From NCBI RefSeq assembly GCF_030693485.1, contig NZ_JAUYAN010000179.1, forward strand, positions 1-34,224: a DNA stretch of 34,224 nt, given 5' to 3'. Shown in pieces: positions 1 through 8,231 of the stretch (the stretch's first letter is position 1; every line of letters begins with the position of its first letter). The DNA is from Bradyrhizobium sp. (GTDB lineage: Bacteria; Pseudomonadota; Alphaproteobacteria; Rhizobiales; Xanthobacteraceae). A program made the translations under genes and the position numbers. A model generated the notes under the pieces. It saw only the letters and a list, made by a program, of their open reading frames with translations, did not search any database and had not been told where the DNA came from.

Positions 1-912
1 CCCGGCAACTTCTGGCCTGTTCACCAGATAAAGCCCCGCGATCACCAGCAGCGCCGCGACGCCGAACGCAAAGGTCAGGGTGTCATGCAGGATGAAGTAG
101 CTGGCGACGACGCCGAACAACGGGGTCATGAAGGTGAAGGATGACAGCTTGCTGGCGGAATAGGTCTTGATCAGCGCGAACCACAGCAGGAACGTCAGCC
201 CGACTACCCAGAACGCCTGGTAGGCCAGCAGCGACACCGACAACAGTCCGGGCATTTGGGTCAATCGTTCGCCGGAGACCCATGCCGCGAAGGCCAGGAT
301 CGGAATCGACATCGCGACCTGGTAGCCGAGGCCCTTTTCCGCCGGCGCCCTGAGCAGCGAAGTCGCCTTGACCAGCAAGGTGGTGGCCGCCCACATCGCG
401 CCGCCGGCGACGATCAGGAGATCGCCGAGCAGCACATCGGCATCGACATTGGCCTGCGGCACGCCGATCGCGAGTGCGACGCCGGCAAAGCTCAGGGCCA
501 GACCGGCCCATTGCGACGCGCGCAGCCGCTCGCCGAGAAACGAGTAGGAGCCGAGCGCCACGAAGAACGGCGCGGTATAGAGAAACACCACCGCGCGCGA
601 CGCCGAGGTCAGCAGCAGCCCGCGATAGATCAGCACGAATTCGATGCCGAAGATGATTCCGGCGGCGAGGCCCGGCCACAGCGTGCCGTCGCGCGCGAGG
701 AACCTGACGCCGCGCCACCAGCCGATGATCAGCAGCACCGGCAAGGCGCCGACCGAACGGACCAGCGCCTGCATCATCGGCGGCACCTCCGGCAGCACCA
801 GTTTTACGGCGATCTGATTGAAGCCCCAGCTCAGGCACAGCATCAGCATCAGCGCGATGGCGCCCGCGCTGAGCGGACGCCCGGCCGATGGCTGCATTTG
901 ATCTGACGGCAT
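1..912 (-). CDS. DMT-superfamily (EamA) permease, 3' end cut by window edge
   Basis: Translating the minus strand from the ATG at 912 gives 304 codons with no stop before the window edge, so only the extreme C-terminus is missing (EamA proteins are usually about 300 residues). The protein starts MPSDQMQPSAGRPLS and then shows about ten hydrophobic helices in two repeats. The first begins LMLMLCLSWGFNQIAVK, a typical EamA opening; the second begins near DLLIVAGGAMWAATTLLVK. The family consists of inner-membrane drug/metabolite exporters; the substrate cannot be read from the sequence. The stop of the Zur-like gene lies only 33 bases upstream on the same strand, so the two are probably co-transcribed. 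Longer open frames antisense or shifted over this stretch are composition shadows. Confidence 0.85.
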   Translation of the reverse strand, partial: MPSDQMQPSAGRPLSAGAIALMLMLCLSWGFNQIAVKLVLPEVPPMMQALVRSVGALPVLLIIGWWRGVRFLARDGTLWPGLAAGIIFGIEFVLIYRGLLLTSASRAVVFLYTAPFFVALGSYSFLGERLRASQWAGLALSFAGVALAIGVPQANVDADVLLGDLLIVAGGAMWAATTLLVKATSLLRAPAEKGLGYQVAMSIPILAFAAWVSGERLTQMPGLLSVSLLAYQAFWVVGLTFLLWFALIKTYSASKLSSFTFMTPLFGVVASYFILHDTLTFAFGVAALLVIAGLYLVNRPEVAG

Positions 913-945
913 TGATCCTCGCGACCGGCTTGGCGCCGTTTCTTC

Positions 946-1437
946 TTATGCGGCCTTCTGGCAGTGCGCGCAGGTGCCGGTGATCTCGACGACGGAGAGC
1001 TTTGGCGCGAAGCCCGACGCGCGCGCCGCGGCGTTGAGGCTTTGCGCGACGGGCGCCGCCGGAATTTCGCCGACCGAACCGCAGCGTTCGCAAATCAAGA
1101 ACGCCACCATCGAGGTCGCATCATGATCGTGCGCGCAGGCCAGGAACGCGTTGCGGCTTTCGATGCGGTGGACGAGGCCGTTCTCCATCAAAAAATCCAG
1201 CGCCCGGTACACCGTGATCGGCGCCGGCCGCGGCATCGACTTGGCGAGTTCGTCGATCACCTCATAGGCGCCGAGCGGGCGGTGGCTCGACAGCAGCGCC
1301 TGCAGCACCTGGCGGCGGATCGGGGTGAATTTCTGCGCCCTCGCCTTGCAGACCTGCTCGGCATGCAGAATCCCGTCCGCGCTGCAGCGGTCGTGATCGT
1401 GATCGGGCGCGGGGAAGGTCGGCTTGGTCAGGGTCAT
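946..1437 (-). CDS. zur: Zur-like Fur-family zinc-responsive repressor
   Basis: A 163-residue Fur-superfamily protein. The N-terminal winged helix spans roughly residues 35-95 and includes TVYRALDFLMENGLVHRIES, which resembles Zur more than Fur. Two CxxC pairs, C116/C119 and C156/C159, would form the structural zinc site. A sensory site is plausible at H90, C101, H103 and H105 (CAHDHD). The N-terminus is His/Asp-rich (HDHDRC), again common in Zur-type proteins. Zur represses zinc-uptake genes when zinc is plentiful. The EamA permease follows 33 bases downstream, and the MarR operon diverges from the other side across a gap of about 150 bases. I see no clear Zur box in that gap. Family membership is firm; the zinc specificity is inferred from the motifs. 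Confidence 0.82.
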   Translation of the reverse strand: MTLTKPTFPAPDHDHDRCSADGILHAEQVCKARAQKFTPIRRQVLQALLSSHRPLGAYEVIDELAKSMPRPAPITVYRALDFLMENGLVHRIESRNAFLACAHDHDATSMVAFLICERCGSVGEIPAAPVAQSLNAAARASGFAPKLSVVEITGTCAHCQKAA

Positions 1438-1545
1438 GACAGCCCATGATGTAACGCGGATGGGCCTGGTGGTCCATGATTCGCCAGCGCACTACTGCAC
1501 TGCAACATGGATAGCCGACCAACTTTAACTTGAAAAGCCCGATTG

Positions 1546-1559
1546 ATAAGCTAGCTTAT
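1546..1559. promoter_or_regulatory. Perfect 14-bp palindrome, probable MarR operator
   Basis: ATAAGCTAGCTTAT is a perfect palindrome 26 bases upstream of the marR-like start. It overlaps a perfect TATAAT hexamer at 1557-1562. The nearest TTGAAA (1530-1535) is 21 bases away, too long a spacer for an ordinary sigma-70 promoter, so the -35 element is unclear. MarR repressors bind such short palindromes over their own promoters, so autorepression of the marR-emrA-emrB operon is the natural reading. Confidence 0.6.
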
Positions 1560-1585
1560 AATATCGCTTGCATACGGAGATACCC

Positions 1586-2065
1586 ATGCCCGGTTCCGTG
1601 GATATGAACTTCCTGTTCACGCTGGGCGAAGTGCAGCGGATGATGCGCGCCTATGCCGACAAGCAGGCGGCGCGCTACGGCATTACCCGCGCGCAATGGG
1701 CGGTTTTGGCCAAGGTGGAGCGCACCGAGGGCCTCAAGCAGTCGGAACTCGCCGAACAGATGGAAATGCAGCCGATCACCCTGACGCGGCTGATCGACAA
1801 GCTCTGCGAGGCGGGCTGGATCGAGCGCCGCAGCGACGCCAGCGACCGCCGCGTCAACCGGCTCTATCTGAAGAAGGCCGCGCGTCCGCTGCTCGGCAAG
1901 CTCGGCGGGCTGCGCTCCGAACTGACCGCGACCGCGCTCGAAGGCATCAATCCGGCCGATGCCCACCGGCTGCTGGCGCAGCTCGAGGCGATCAAGGAAA
2001 ACGTCCGCAACGCGATCCAGAACCCGGCCGGCGCGCCGCGCGACCAGGAGCAGCAATTTGGCTGA
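1586..2065 (+). CDS. MarR-family transcriptional regulator of the efflux operon
   Basis: A 159-residue MarR protein. I chose the ATG at 1586 because GGAGA (1576-1580) sits just upstream; an in-frame TTG at 1568 would lie before that ribosome-binding site. The winged-helix core runs from about residue 35 (ITRAQWAVLAKVERTEGLKQSELAEQMEM) through a recognition helix (QPITLTRLIDKLCEAGWIERR) to the wing SDASDRRVNRLYL. Helices at both ends would form the dimer interface. The gene overlaps the following emrA-like gene by 8 bases. The regulator and pump are therefore one operon, and MarR is expected to repress it until a phenolic or lipophilic ligand binds. The ligand is unknown; the aromatic-acid genes elsewhere in the window make an aromatic compound plausible. 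Confidence 0.9.
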   Translation: MPGSVDMNFLFTLGEVQRMMRAYADKQAARYGITRAQWAVLAKVERTEGLKQSELAEQMEMQPITLTRLIDKLCEAGWIERRSDASDRRVNRLYLKKAARPLLGKLGGLRSELTATALEGINPADAHRLLAQLEAIKENVRNAIQNPAGAPRDQEQQFG

Positions 2066-3221
2066 TCCAGTCCTCAAATTTCCGCCGGAGCAGAAGGGCG
2101 AGCCGCCCGCAAAACCCCGGACCAGGATTGCCGCGGAACCGCGCCGCCGCCTGATGGCGGCGATGCGGCGCTATCGCCGGTTTCTGCTGCTGGTGGTGCT
2201 GCCGCTGGTGACGCTGGTGGCCGGGGTCACATTCTACCTCAATGGCGGCCGCTACGTGACCACCGACGACGCCTATGTCGGCGCGCAGAAAGTGCTGATC
2301 ACGCCCGACGTTTCCGGCAAGATCATCCGCGTCACCGTGAAGGAAGGCCAGCAGGTCACGACCGGCGACGTGCTGTTCCAGATCGATCCGGTGCCGTACC
2401 AGCTGGCGGTGGCGCAGGCCCGCGCCAAGCTCGAAGACGCGAGGACCAGCCACGCCAATCTCGTCGCCGACCTCAAGCTCTATGCGCAGACCATCGAACT
2501 GGTCAACGCCGGGATCGCGCTGAAGCAAAGAGATGTCGAGCGCAAGAATTCACTGGTGAAGAGCAATGCCGGCTCGCAGCTCGACCTCGACAACAGCGCC
2601 ACTGCGCTGGTGACCGCGCAAACGCAGCGGCAGCTCGTGACGCAGCGGCGGGCGAATGCGCTCAACCAGCTGCTCGGCGACGCAGATTTGCCGCTCGAAC
2701 AGTTTCCGGCCTACATGCAGGCCAAGGCCGTGCTTGACGATGCCCAGCGCAATCTCGACCTCAGCACGGTGCGCGCGCCGATGAACGGCACCGCCACCCA
2801 GGTCGAGCAGATCCAGCTCGGCCGCCACGTCATCGCCGGCGCGCCGGTGTTTTCCGTGATCGACACCTCGAACCCGTGGGTCGACGCCAATCCGAAGGAA
2901 TCGGATTTCACCTATGTCGCGGTCGGGCAGACCGTCACCCTCGACGTCGATGCCTTCCCCAATCATGTCTTCAAGGGCACGGTCGGCTCGCTCTCGCCCG
3001 GCACCGGCGCGCAGTTCGCGATCCTGCCGCCGCAGAACGCCACCGGCAACTTCGTCAAGGTGGTGCAGCGCATTCCGGTGCGGATCTATTTCGACAAGAA
3101 CGACAGCTTCGTCCGCAAGCTGAAGGCCGGCATGAGCGTCTACGCCACCATCGACACCAAGCACCGCCGTTCGCTCGCCAATCTGTTCGGCTCGCCGGCG
3201 GTGGCGGTGAAGGAGGACTGA
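2058..3221 (+). CDS. emrA: EmrA-like membrane-fusion protein (HlyD family)
   Basis: The periplasmic adaptor of an EmrAB-type pump, 387 residues from a TTG start at 2058. That start is preceded by AGGAG at 2046-2050, 7 bases away; the open frame continues upstream only inside marR. A cytoplasmic tail of about 40 residues rich in Pro and Arg precedes one transmembrane anchor (FLLLVVLPLVTLVAGVTFYL). A biotinyl-lipoyl half-domain follows (TTDDAYVGAQKVLITPDVSGKI), then a long alpha-helical hairpin, the second lipoyl half and a beta-barrel region (RIPVRIYFDK). EmrA links the inner-membrane transporter EmrB to an outer-membrane channel. No TolC homolog lies in the window, so that component must be elsewhere. 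The gene is tightly coupled to its neighbours on both sides. Confidence 0.9.
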   Translation: MADPVLKFPPEQKGEPPAKPRTRIAAEPRRRLMAAMRRYRRFLLLVVLPLVTLVAGVTFYLNGGRYVTTDDAYVGAQKVLITPDVSGKIIRVTVKEGQQVTTGDVLFQIDPVPYQLAVAQARAKLEDARTSHANLVADLKLYAQTIELVNAGIALKQRDVERKNSLVKSNAGSQLDLDNSATALVTAQTQRQLVTQRRANALNQLLGDADLPLEQFPAYMQAKAVLDDAQRNLDLSTVRAPMNGTATQVEQIQLGRHVIAGAPVFSVIDTSNPWVDANPKESDFTYVAVGQTVTLDVDAFPNHVFKGTVGSLSPGTGAQFAILPPQNATGNFVKVVQRIPVRIYFDKNDSFVRKLKAGMSVYATIDTKHRRSLANLFGSPAVAVKED

Positions 3222-3227
3222 GCGGCC

Positions 3228-4787
3228 ATGCCGAGCTCGGCCGCAGCGCCCGTTGCCGTACCCGGCCTGCGCCGGACCATGGTGACGATCTGCGCGATGA
3301 CGGCGACCATCATGCAGGCGCTGGACACCACCATCGCCAACGTCGCGCTGCCCTATATGCAGGGCAGCCTGTCGACCTCGCAGGACCAGATCAACTGGGT
3401 GCTGACCTCCTACATCGTGGCGGCGGCGATCATGACCGCGCCGGTGGGCTGGATCGCCAACCGCTTCGGCCGCAAGCGGATCTTCATCATCTGCTCCGCC
3501 GGCTTCACGGTGGCGTCGGTACTGTGCGGCGCGGCGCAGGACATCTACCAGATGGTGCTGTTCCGCGTGCTGCAGGGCGTGTTCGGCGCCGCGCTGGTGC
3601 CGCTGTCGCAGGCGGTGATGCTCGATTCCTATGCGCTGCATGAGCGCGCCAAGGCGATGGCGATCTGGGGCATGGGCGTGATGATGGGACCGATCATGGG
3701 ACCGTCGCTGGGCGCCTGGCTGACCGAGACCTATTCCTGGCACTGGGTGTTCCTGGTCAATTTGCCGTTCGGCATCTTCACCGTGATCGGCCTCATGGTG
3801 TTCATGGACGAGACCAAAAAGGACCGCGAACTGCGCTTCGACTGGTTCGGCTTCACCGCGCTTGCGGTCGGTATCGGATCCCTGCAGATCGCGCTCGACC
3901 GCGGCGAGCAGCTCGGCTGGCTGAGTTCCACAGAGATCATCGCCGAATTCATCGTCTCGGCCGTCGGCTTCTACTACTTCTTCGCCCATTCGCTGACGAC
4001 GGCAAAGCCGTTCATCCAGTTCGCGCTGTTCAGGGACAAGAACTTCGTCGGCGGCTGCGTGTTCATGTCGGTGATGGGTGTGGTGCTGTTCTCCACCATG
4101 GCGCTGGCGTCGCCGTTCCTGCAGAACGTGCTCGGTTACCCCATCATCACCGCCGGACTGTTGCTGGCGAGCCGCGGCTTCGGCACTTTCGTCGCCATGA
4201 TGATGGTCGGGCGGCTGATGCGCCATATCGAGGCACGCACGCTGATCATCACCGGCCTCGGCATGACCTGCGTGTCGCTGTTCTGGATGACGGCCTGGAC
4301 CGACCAGACCGGCGTCAACGAGATCCTGCTGATCAGCATCTTCCAGGGATTTGGTTTCGGCCTCGTCTTCGTGCCGCTCTCCACCGTGGCGTTCCTGACA
4401 CTGCCCAACCATCTGCGCACCGACGGCACCTCGATGCTGACGCTGTTGCGAAACGTCGGCAGCTCGATCGGCATTTCCCTGGTGATCTCGCAGCTGACCG
4501 AGGGGTCGCGATGGAGCTACGCGGTGCTGTCGCAGCACGTCAATCCGTTCAACCATGCCTTGCAGATGCCCGACGTGCGGTCCGTGATCGACCTCGGCAC
4601 CGACAAGGGCCGCGCGATGCTGGACACTGTCCTCAAATTGCAGGCGCAGGTCATCGCCTTCTCGCACGATTACCAGATGGTGATGATCTTCACGCTGTGC
4701 GCGATCCCGCTGACCATCATGATCGGATCGAGCAAGGCTGCGCTGCGCAAGCAGTCGCTGCCGCCGGAGCATGCCGTCATCGAGTAG
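3228..4787 (+). CDS. emrB: EmrB-like MFS drug:proton antiporter (DHA2, 14 TM)
   Basis: A 519-residue MFS transporter of the DHA2 / EmrB-QacA type with a 14-helix hydrophobic profile. The family signature is clear: helix 1 contains LDTTIANVALPYMQGSLSTS followed by QINWVLTSYIVAAAIMTAPV, and motif A follows as GWIANRFGRKRIF. Motif C-like glycines occur in GMGVMMGPIMGPSLGAWL. AGGAGG at 3211-3216 precedes the ATG at 3228, six bases after the emrA stop. It should exchange protons for lipophilic or phenolic compounds and work with the EmrA adaptor. Its last 11 bases overlap the 3' end of the convergent acyltransferase gene. Confidence 0.92.
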   Translation: MPSSAAAPVAVPGLRRTMVTICAMTATIMQALDTTIANVALPYMQGSLSTSQDQINWVLTSYIVAAAIMTAPVGWIANRFGRKRIFIICSAGFTVASVLCGAAQDIYQMVLFRVLQGVFGAALVPLSQAVMLDSYALHERAKAMAIWGMGVMMGPIMGPSLGAWLTETYSWHWVFLVNLPFGIFTVIGLMVFMDETKKDRELRFDWFGFTALAVGIGSLQIALDRGEQLGWLSSTEIIAEFIVSAVGFYYFFAHSLTTAKPFIQFALFRDKNFVGGCVFMSVMGVVLFSTMALASPFLQNVLGYPIITAGLLLASRGFGTFVAMMMVGRLMRHIEARTLIITGLGMTCVSLFWMTAWTDQTGVNEILLISIFQGFGFGLVFVPLSTVAFLTLPNHLRTDGTSMLTLLRNVGSSIGISLVISQLTEGSRWSYAVLSQHVNPFNHALQMPDVRSVIDLGTDKGRAMLDTVLKLQAQVIAFSHDYQMVMIFTLCAIPLTIMIGSSKAALRKQSLPPEHAVIE

Positions 4788-6246
4788 CGGCGATCAACGC
4801 GGCATCGCCGGTTGGTGCCGGCGCCGCGGTATTCTCGAACAGATGCGCGATGGCGTTGGCATAGTATTTCAGCAGGATCAGCTCGTCCGGGTTGGCGCGG
4901 TAGTTGCCATCCTCTTCCTCCAGCACCAGATGGCGCAGCGTCAGCATGCGCAACCCCACTGCGATCGCATAGTCGCGGTCGGCGCGCGGGATGTGGACAT
5001 AGGTGCCCTGGGCCTCCAGCACGCCGATCAGGCTTGAGACCCGCTGCTTGATGTCGAGCAGAGAGAGCGGATTGTCGCCGGCCTCCAGCACCGCGGTCGA
5101 GACCAGCGAGACCGGCAGCGCCGGGACCACCCGGCCGACGGCCTGCATCAGTCTGTTGCCGAGCTTTTCGGTCTCGGCATGGCGCGCCTCCGGCGCCAGC
5201 AGGCGGAAATCGATGTTGGCGTCGGCGACGTGCTTGCGCAGCGACACCGGCTCGCCGAAGCTGACGCAGGTATAGCCGAAGCGATGCCACTCGCCGCGGA
5301 TCGCCATCCCGATGTGGCGGAAGACGTGGCTCGCGAAGACCCTGGCGTTGAAGCCGAACACGGGCTTCTTGCCCGGCTCGGTATTGGCGGCGGAGGTCAG
5401 CATGCGATCCTCCAGCACGCGGTCGTAATTGACCGCGACGGGAACGAACACGACGTCGCGCGCGCCGAGCGGATCGAAGCCCGCGACCATGTAGCTCAAC
5501 AGTCCGAATTTCGGCGGGCGCAGCCGGCCGTCGCGGCTGAGGCCGCCTTCCGGAAAGATCGCCTGCGTCACGCCGGCCGACGTCGCCATGTGGACGTAGC
5601 GCGCCAGCACCTTGCGATAGAGCCCCTCGCGGGAATCCCGGCTGATGAAATAGGCTCCCATCGAGCGGATCAGGCCGCGCAGTCCCCAGACCTGCGCCCA
5701 TTCACCGACGGCATAGCTCAGCGCCGACGAGGTCGCCGCGACATAGGTCACCAGCACGTAATCCATGTTGGAGCGATGATTGATGACGAAGATGACCGAG
5801 GATCCGGGATCGACCCTGGCCAGCGCGTCGTCGTTGCGGTAGCCGATGCGGACGCGATAGAGCATCTGGGAGATGCTGCGGGCGATCCGCGTCCCCACAC
5901 GAAAATAGGCATAGGCGCTGAACGAGGGCACGATTTCCTGGGCGTAGCGCTTCACCTTCTCCATCGCGACCTCGCGCGGCACGCCGGCTTCCCTGGCGTA
6001 TTCGTCGGCCGCGTGCAGCACTTCGGGATCGAACACCAGACGGTCGATCAGCACCTGGCGCTTCGTCAATTTGAACGGCTGGATGCGAAGTTTGAGACGG
6101 GTATTGAGTTCATCGATGGCGCGGTTGGCGCGGCGGCGCAGCGCCCAGCGCACGCTCGGCATCAGGATGCGGTCGATCACCGCCAGCGCCGCCAGCACGG
6201 CGACGATGATGACGACCCATAGCGGCACGGCAATCTGCGACCCCAT
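4777..6246 (-). CDS. PlsB-like glycerol-3-phosphate acyltransferase family protein
   Basis: A 489-residue protein from the ATG at 6246, chosen because AGGGGG lies 4 bases upstream; an in-frame ATG at 6273 is the alternative. One N-terminal membrane helix (about residues 6-26) is followed by the acyltransferase core. Block I is NHRSNMD with the catalytic H157 and D162, block III is FPEGGLSRDGRLRPPKFG (from about 231), and block IV is VFVPVAVNYDRV. These follow the PlsB pattern (HRSxxD, EGGRSRTG, P.K.G) rather than PlsC. At 489 residues it is much shorter than enterobacterial PlsB (about 800). The reaction is probably acyl transfer to glycerol-3-phosphate or a related acceptor at the inner membrane. 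The lysophospholipase gene lies 117 bases upstream on the same strand, consistent with a lipid-remodelling pair. Confidence 0.82.
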   Translation of the reverse strand: MGSQIAVPLWVVIIVAVLAALAVIDRILMPSVRWALRRRANRAIDELNTRLKLRIQPFKLTKRQVLIDRLVFDPEVLHAADEYAREAGVPREVAMEKVKRYAQEIVPSFSAYAYFRVGTRIARSISQMLYRVRIGYRNDDALARVDPGSSVIFVINHRSNMDYVLVTYVAATSSALSYAVGEWAQVWGLRGLIRSMGAYFISRDSREGLYRKVLARYVHMATSAGVTQAIFPEGGLSRDGRLRPPKFGLLSYMVAGFDPLGARDVVFVPVAVNYDRVLEDRMLTSAANTEPGKKPVFGFNARVFASHVFRHIGMAIRGEWHRFGYTCVSFGEPVSLRKHVADANIDFRLLAPEARHAETEKLGNRLMQAVGRVVPALPVSLVSTAVLEAGDNPLSLLDIKQRVSSLIGVLEAQGTYVHIPRADRDYAIAVGLRMLTLRHLVLEEEDGNYRANPDELILLKYYANAIAHLFENTAAPAPTGDAALIAATR

Positions 6247-6363
6247 AGCGCCCCCTGTCTCGCCGCCTTCCATGGATCGCCCCGCCGGCCAGGGCGTCCC
6301 TCTGATCAGGATACCATCGAAGGCGTCGCCTCGCCGCAAGAGGCTTTGTGGCCTCGCGCACCC

Positions 6364-7353
6364 TTAAATTGACGCTCGTGGGGGGCCCTCCGGGGCTGTC
6401 CGCATGGGCGCGCCCGGCACGAAGGCATCGAAGGCCGCCCAGAATTGCGCGCGATAGAGGTCGGCTTCCTGCAGGATTTCATGCCGGGCGCCCTCGATTG
6501 CCAGATACGATCCCGCCGGCAGCCGGGCGGCAAACTGCTCGATGGCCGCTTCCGATACGATGCGATCGGCGCCCGCCGCCACCATCAGAACCGGGGCAAC
6601 GATCCGCAACGGGTAATCCGCGGCGTCAAATTCGACCATGGTGTCGAATGCCGCGTCCAGCCATGCCACCGTAGGCGAACCAATGCCGAGCGCCGGATCC
6701 TGCGCCAGAAGCGCGGCGTTTCGCGCATAACGCCCGGGGTCGGTGGTGAGCGGATTACCCGGAAAACCCGATGCCCTCGCCCGGTCGACATTGCTGCCGG
6801 GAACGTAGCTGTTGCCGAAGCCCACCAGGCGCAGCATCCGCATCAGAATGCGCAGGGGCCACGAGGATCGCGGTTGAGGCAAGTCGATCAGCGGGGCGGC
6901 GAGAACCATCCGCTCGAACCAGCGTCGGCCGGAATGCGCGGCGCGCAGCATGACAGCGCCGCCCATCGAATGCGCCAGCGCAAAATAGGGCGGCGGACAA
7001 TCGGGGAGCACCACAAGCCGCATGAAGGTCTCGACGTCGATCTCGAACTCCCGGAAGTTCGCGACATGCCCCTTGCGCGGATCGGGCAGTTGCCGCGACG
7101 AATGCCCCTGCCCGCGCCAATCCAGCACAGCGACGGCAAAGCCGCGTTGCTGCAGGTCGCGCACCGTTTCGAAATATTTCTCGATGAACTCGCTGCGCCC
7201 GGTGAAGACGCAGACGGTGCCCTTGACCTCCTCCTTGCCATCATCAGGCGAAGCCCAGCGCGCGAAACGCAGTGTCACGCCGTCCGGCGTCTGGATCATG
7301 CCGGTTGCGGCACCGTCAGGACAGGGATTGCCGGGGATGGACACGAAATTCAT
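6364..7353 (-). CDS. Alpha/beta hydrolase, PldB-like lysophospholipase
   Basis: A 329-residue alpha/beta hydrolase of the serine aminopeptidase S33 / PldB group. The nucleophile elbow is AHSMGGAV with S129, and the rest of the triad is probably D263 (GADRIV) and H291 (GARHEIL). The oxyanion region is VFTGRSEFIEKY, and DWRGQGHSSR is typical of lysophospholipase and monoglyceride-lipase homologs. I chose the ATG at 7353 (MNFVSIPGNP) because the longer open frame upstream is low-complexity and unlike the family. No strong Shine-Dalgarno precedes it, so the start is uncertain. No signal peptide is evident. It lies upstream of, and in line with, the PlsB-like gene and diverges from the DUF1993 gene across 158 bases. 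Confidence 0.8.
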   Translation of the reverse strand: MNFVSIPGNPCPDGAATGMIQTPDGVTLRFARWASPDDGKEEVKGTVCVFTGRSEFIEKYFETVRDLQQRGFAVAVLDWRGQGHSSRQLPDPRKGHVANFREFEIDVETFMRLVVLPDCPPPYFALAHSMGGAVMLRAAHSGRRWFERMVLAAPLIDLPQPRSSWPLRILMRMLRLVGFGNSYVPGSNVDRARASGFPGNPLTTDPGRYARNAALLAQDPALGIGSPTVAWLDAAFDTMVEFDAADYPLRIVAPVLMVAAGADRIVSEAAIEQFAARLPAGSYLAIEGARHEILQEADLYRAQFWAAFDAFVPGAPMRTAPEGPPRASI

Positions 7354-7511
7354 TGCAAAAGGGGGCCCTGGCTGGCTCTTAAGCCCGCATATTGCACGAC
7401 CACGAACCGAAAGGCACTGTCTTGCTTCCACCCCGCGGGCCCGATTGCAATCGGCGTCAATTCCGGGAAATGTCCGGCAAGAAACAGACAACGTAACGGG
7501 AGACTTCCGCC

Positions 7512-8033
7512 ATGGCCTTTTCACTTTACGACGCCACCGTCGCCAACTACCTGCAGACCCTCGGCGCCGTCAGCGGCTTTCTCGACAAGAGCCTGACGCA
7601 TTTTCGCGAGAAGGGCATAGATCCGGCCGAACTCGTCGAGTCGCGATTGGCATCCGACATGGCGCCGCTGCGCTTCCAGATCGTCTCGGTCGCCCATCAC
7701 TCGCGCGGCGCGATGGAGGCGGCCCAGAACGGCGTGTTCACCCCGTCGATGGGAAAACCGGACCTCGACTATGCCGCGCTGCAGGCGATGGTGACGGAGG
7801 CGCGCGACGAACTCTCGGCCCTGACGCCGGAGGCCGTCGACGCGCTGATCGGCCGCGACGTCACCTTCAAGCTCGGCGAGCGCGCGCTGCCCTTTACGGC
7901 GGAAGACTTCCTGATGTCGTTCTCGCTGCCGAACTTCTTTTTCCACGCCGCCACGGCCTACGACATCCTCCGCCACAAGGGGGCGCCGCTCGGCAAGCGC
8001 GATTTCATGGGCAGGATGAAACTGAAGGGGTGA
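7512..8033 (+). CDS. DUF1993 family protein
   Basis: A 173-residue protein that matches the DUF1993 pattern from memory of the family: SLYDATVANYLQTLGAVSGFLDK near the start, SRLASDMAPLRFQIVSVAHHS in the middle and FSLPNFFFHAATAYDILRHKG near the end. These all-helical proteins resemble the DinB-type four-helix bundle and have no established function. Conserved histidines (HHS and FFFHAAT) could bind metal, as in DinB relatives. GGGAG at 7498-7502 precedes the ATG by nine bases. It stands alone on the plus strand, diverging from the lysophospholipase and converging on the substrate-binding-protein gene. Confidence 0.8.
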   Translation: MAFSLYDATVANYLQTLGAVSGFLDKSLTHFREKGIDPAELVESRLASDMAPLRFQIVSVAHHSRGAMEAAQNGVFTPSMGKPDLDYAALQAMVTEARDELSALTPEAVDALIGRDVTFKLGERALPFTAEDFLMSFSLPNFFFHAATAYDILRHKGAPLGKRDFMGRMKLKG

Positions 8034-8167
8034 GAGAGTAGCCGATGCGCCCCGCGATCTCGGGGGCTCTTTGGCGGAGCCTGCGCCAGAAGTTTCTTGC
8101 CGAAAGTATTTAGCTGCGAACCCGGCGCTGACAAGCAGAAAAAATTCTGATCACGTCTGCACCCGCA

Positions 8168-8186
8168 GAATGTATTAGCTACATTC
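8168..8186. repeat. Short inverted repeat between convergent genes
   Basis: GAATGTA-ttagc-TACATTC is a perfect 7-bp stem with a 5-base loop in the 198-base gap between the DUF1993 and SBP gene ends. It has no T-run, so it is a weak terminator candidate; it could also be a protein-binding dyad. Confidence 0.35.
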
Positions 8187-8231
8187 GCCTAGTCGGCCAC
8201 GCAACGTGACCCTGATCAAACGGAAACAGCT

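Noticed and set aside
83-1093. A 336-codon minus-strand frame covering the EamA region
   Set aside because: It is Arg/Gly/Ala-rich, lacks hydrophobic helices and runs into the Zur gene. The true frame is open to the window edge and encodes an EamA permease.
2550-4772. A 740-codon open frame antisense to emrA and emrB
   Set aside because: The translation is dominated by Arg, His, Asp and Gln with no recognisable domain. It is the mirror of GC-biased codon use in two well-supported genes on the other strand.
8065-8081. GGCTC / GAGCC hairpin after the DUF1993 gene as a terminator
   Set aside because: The stem is only five base pairs with a seven-base loop and no T-run, which is expected by chance in GC-rich DNA.
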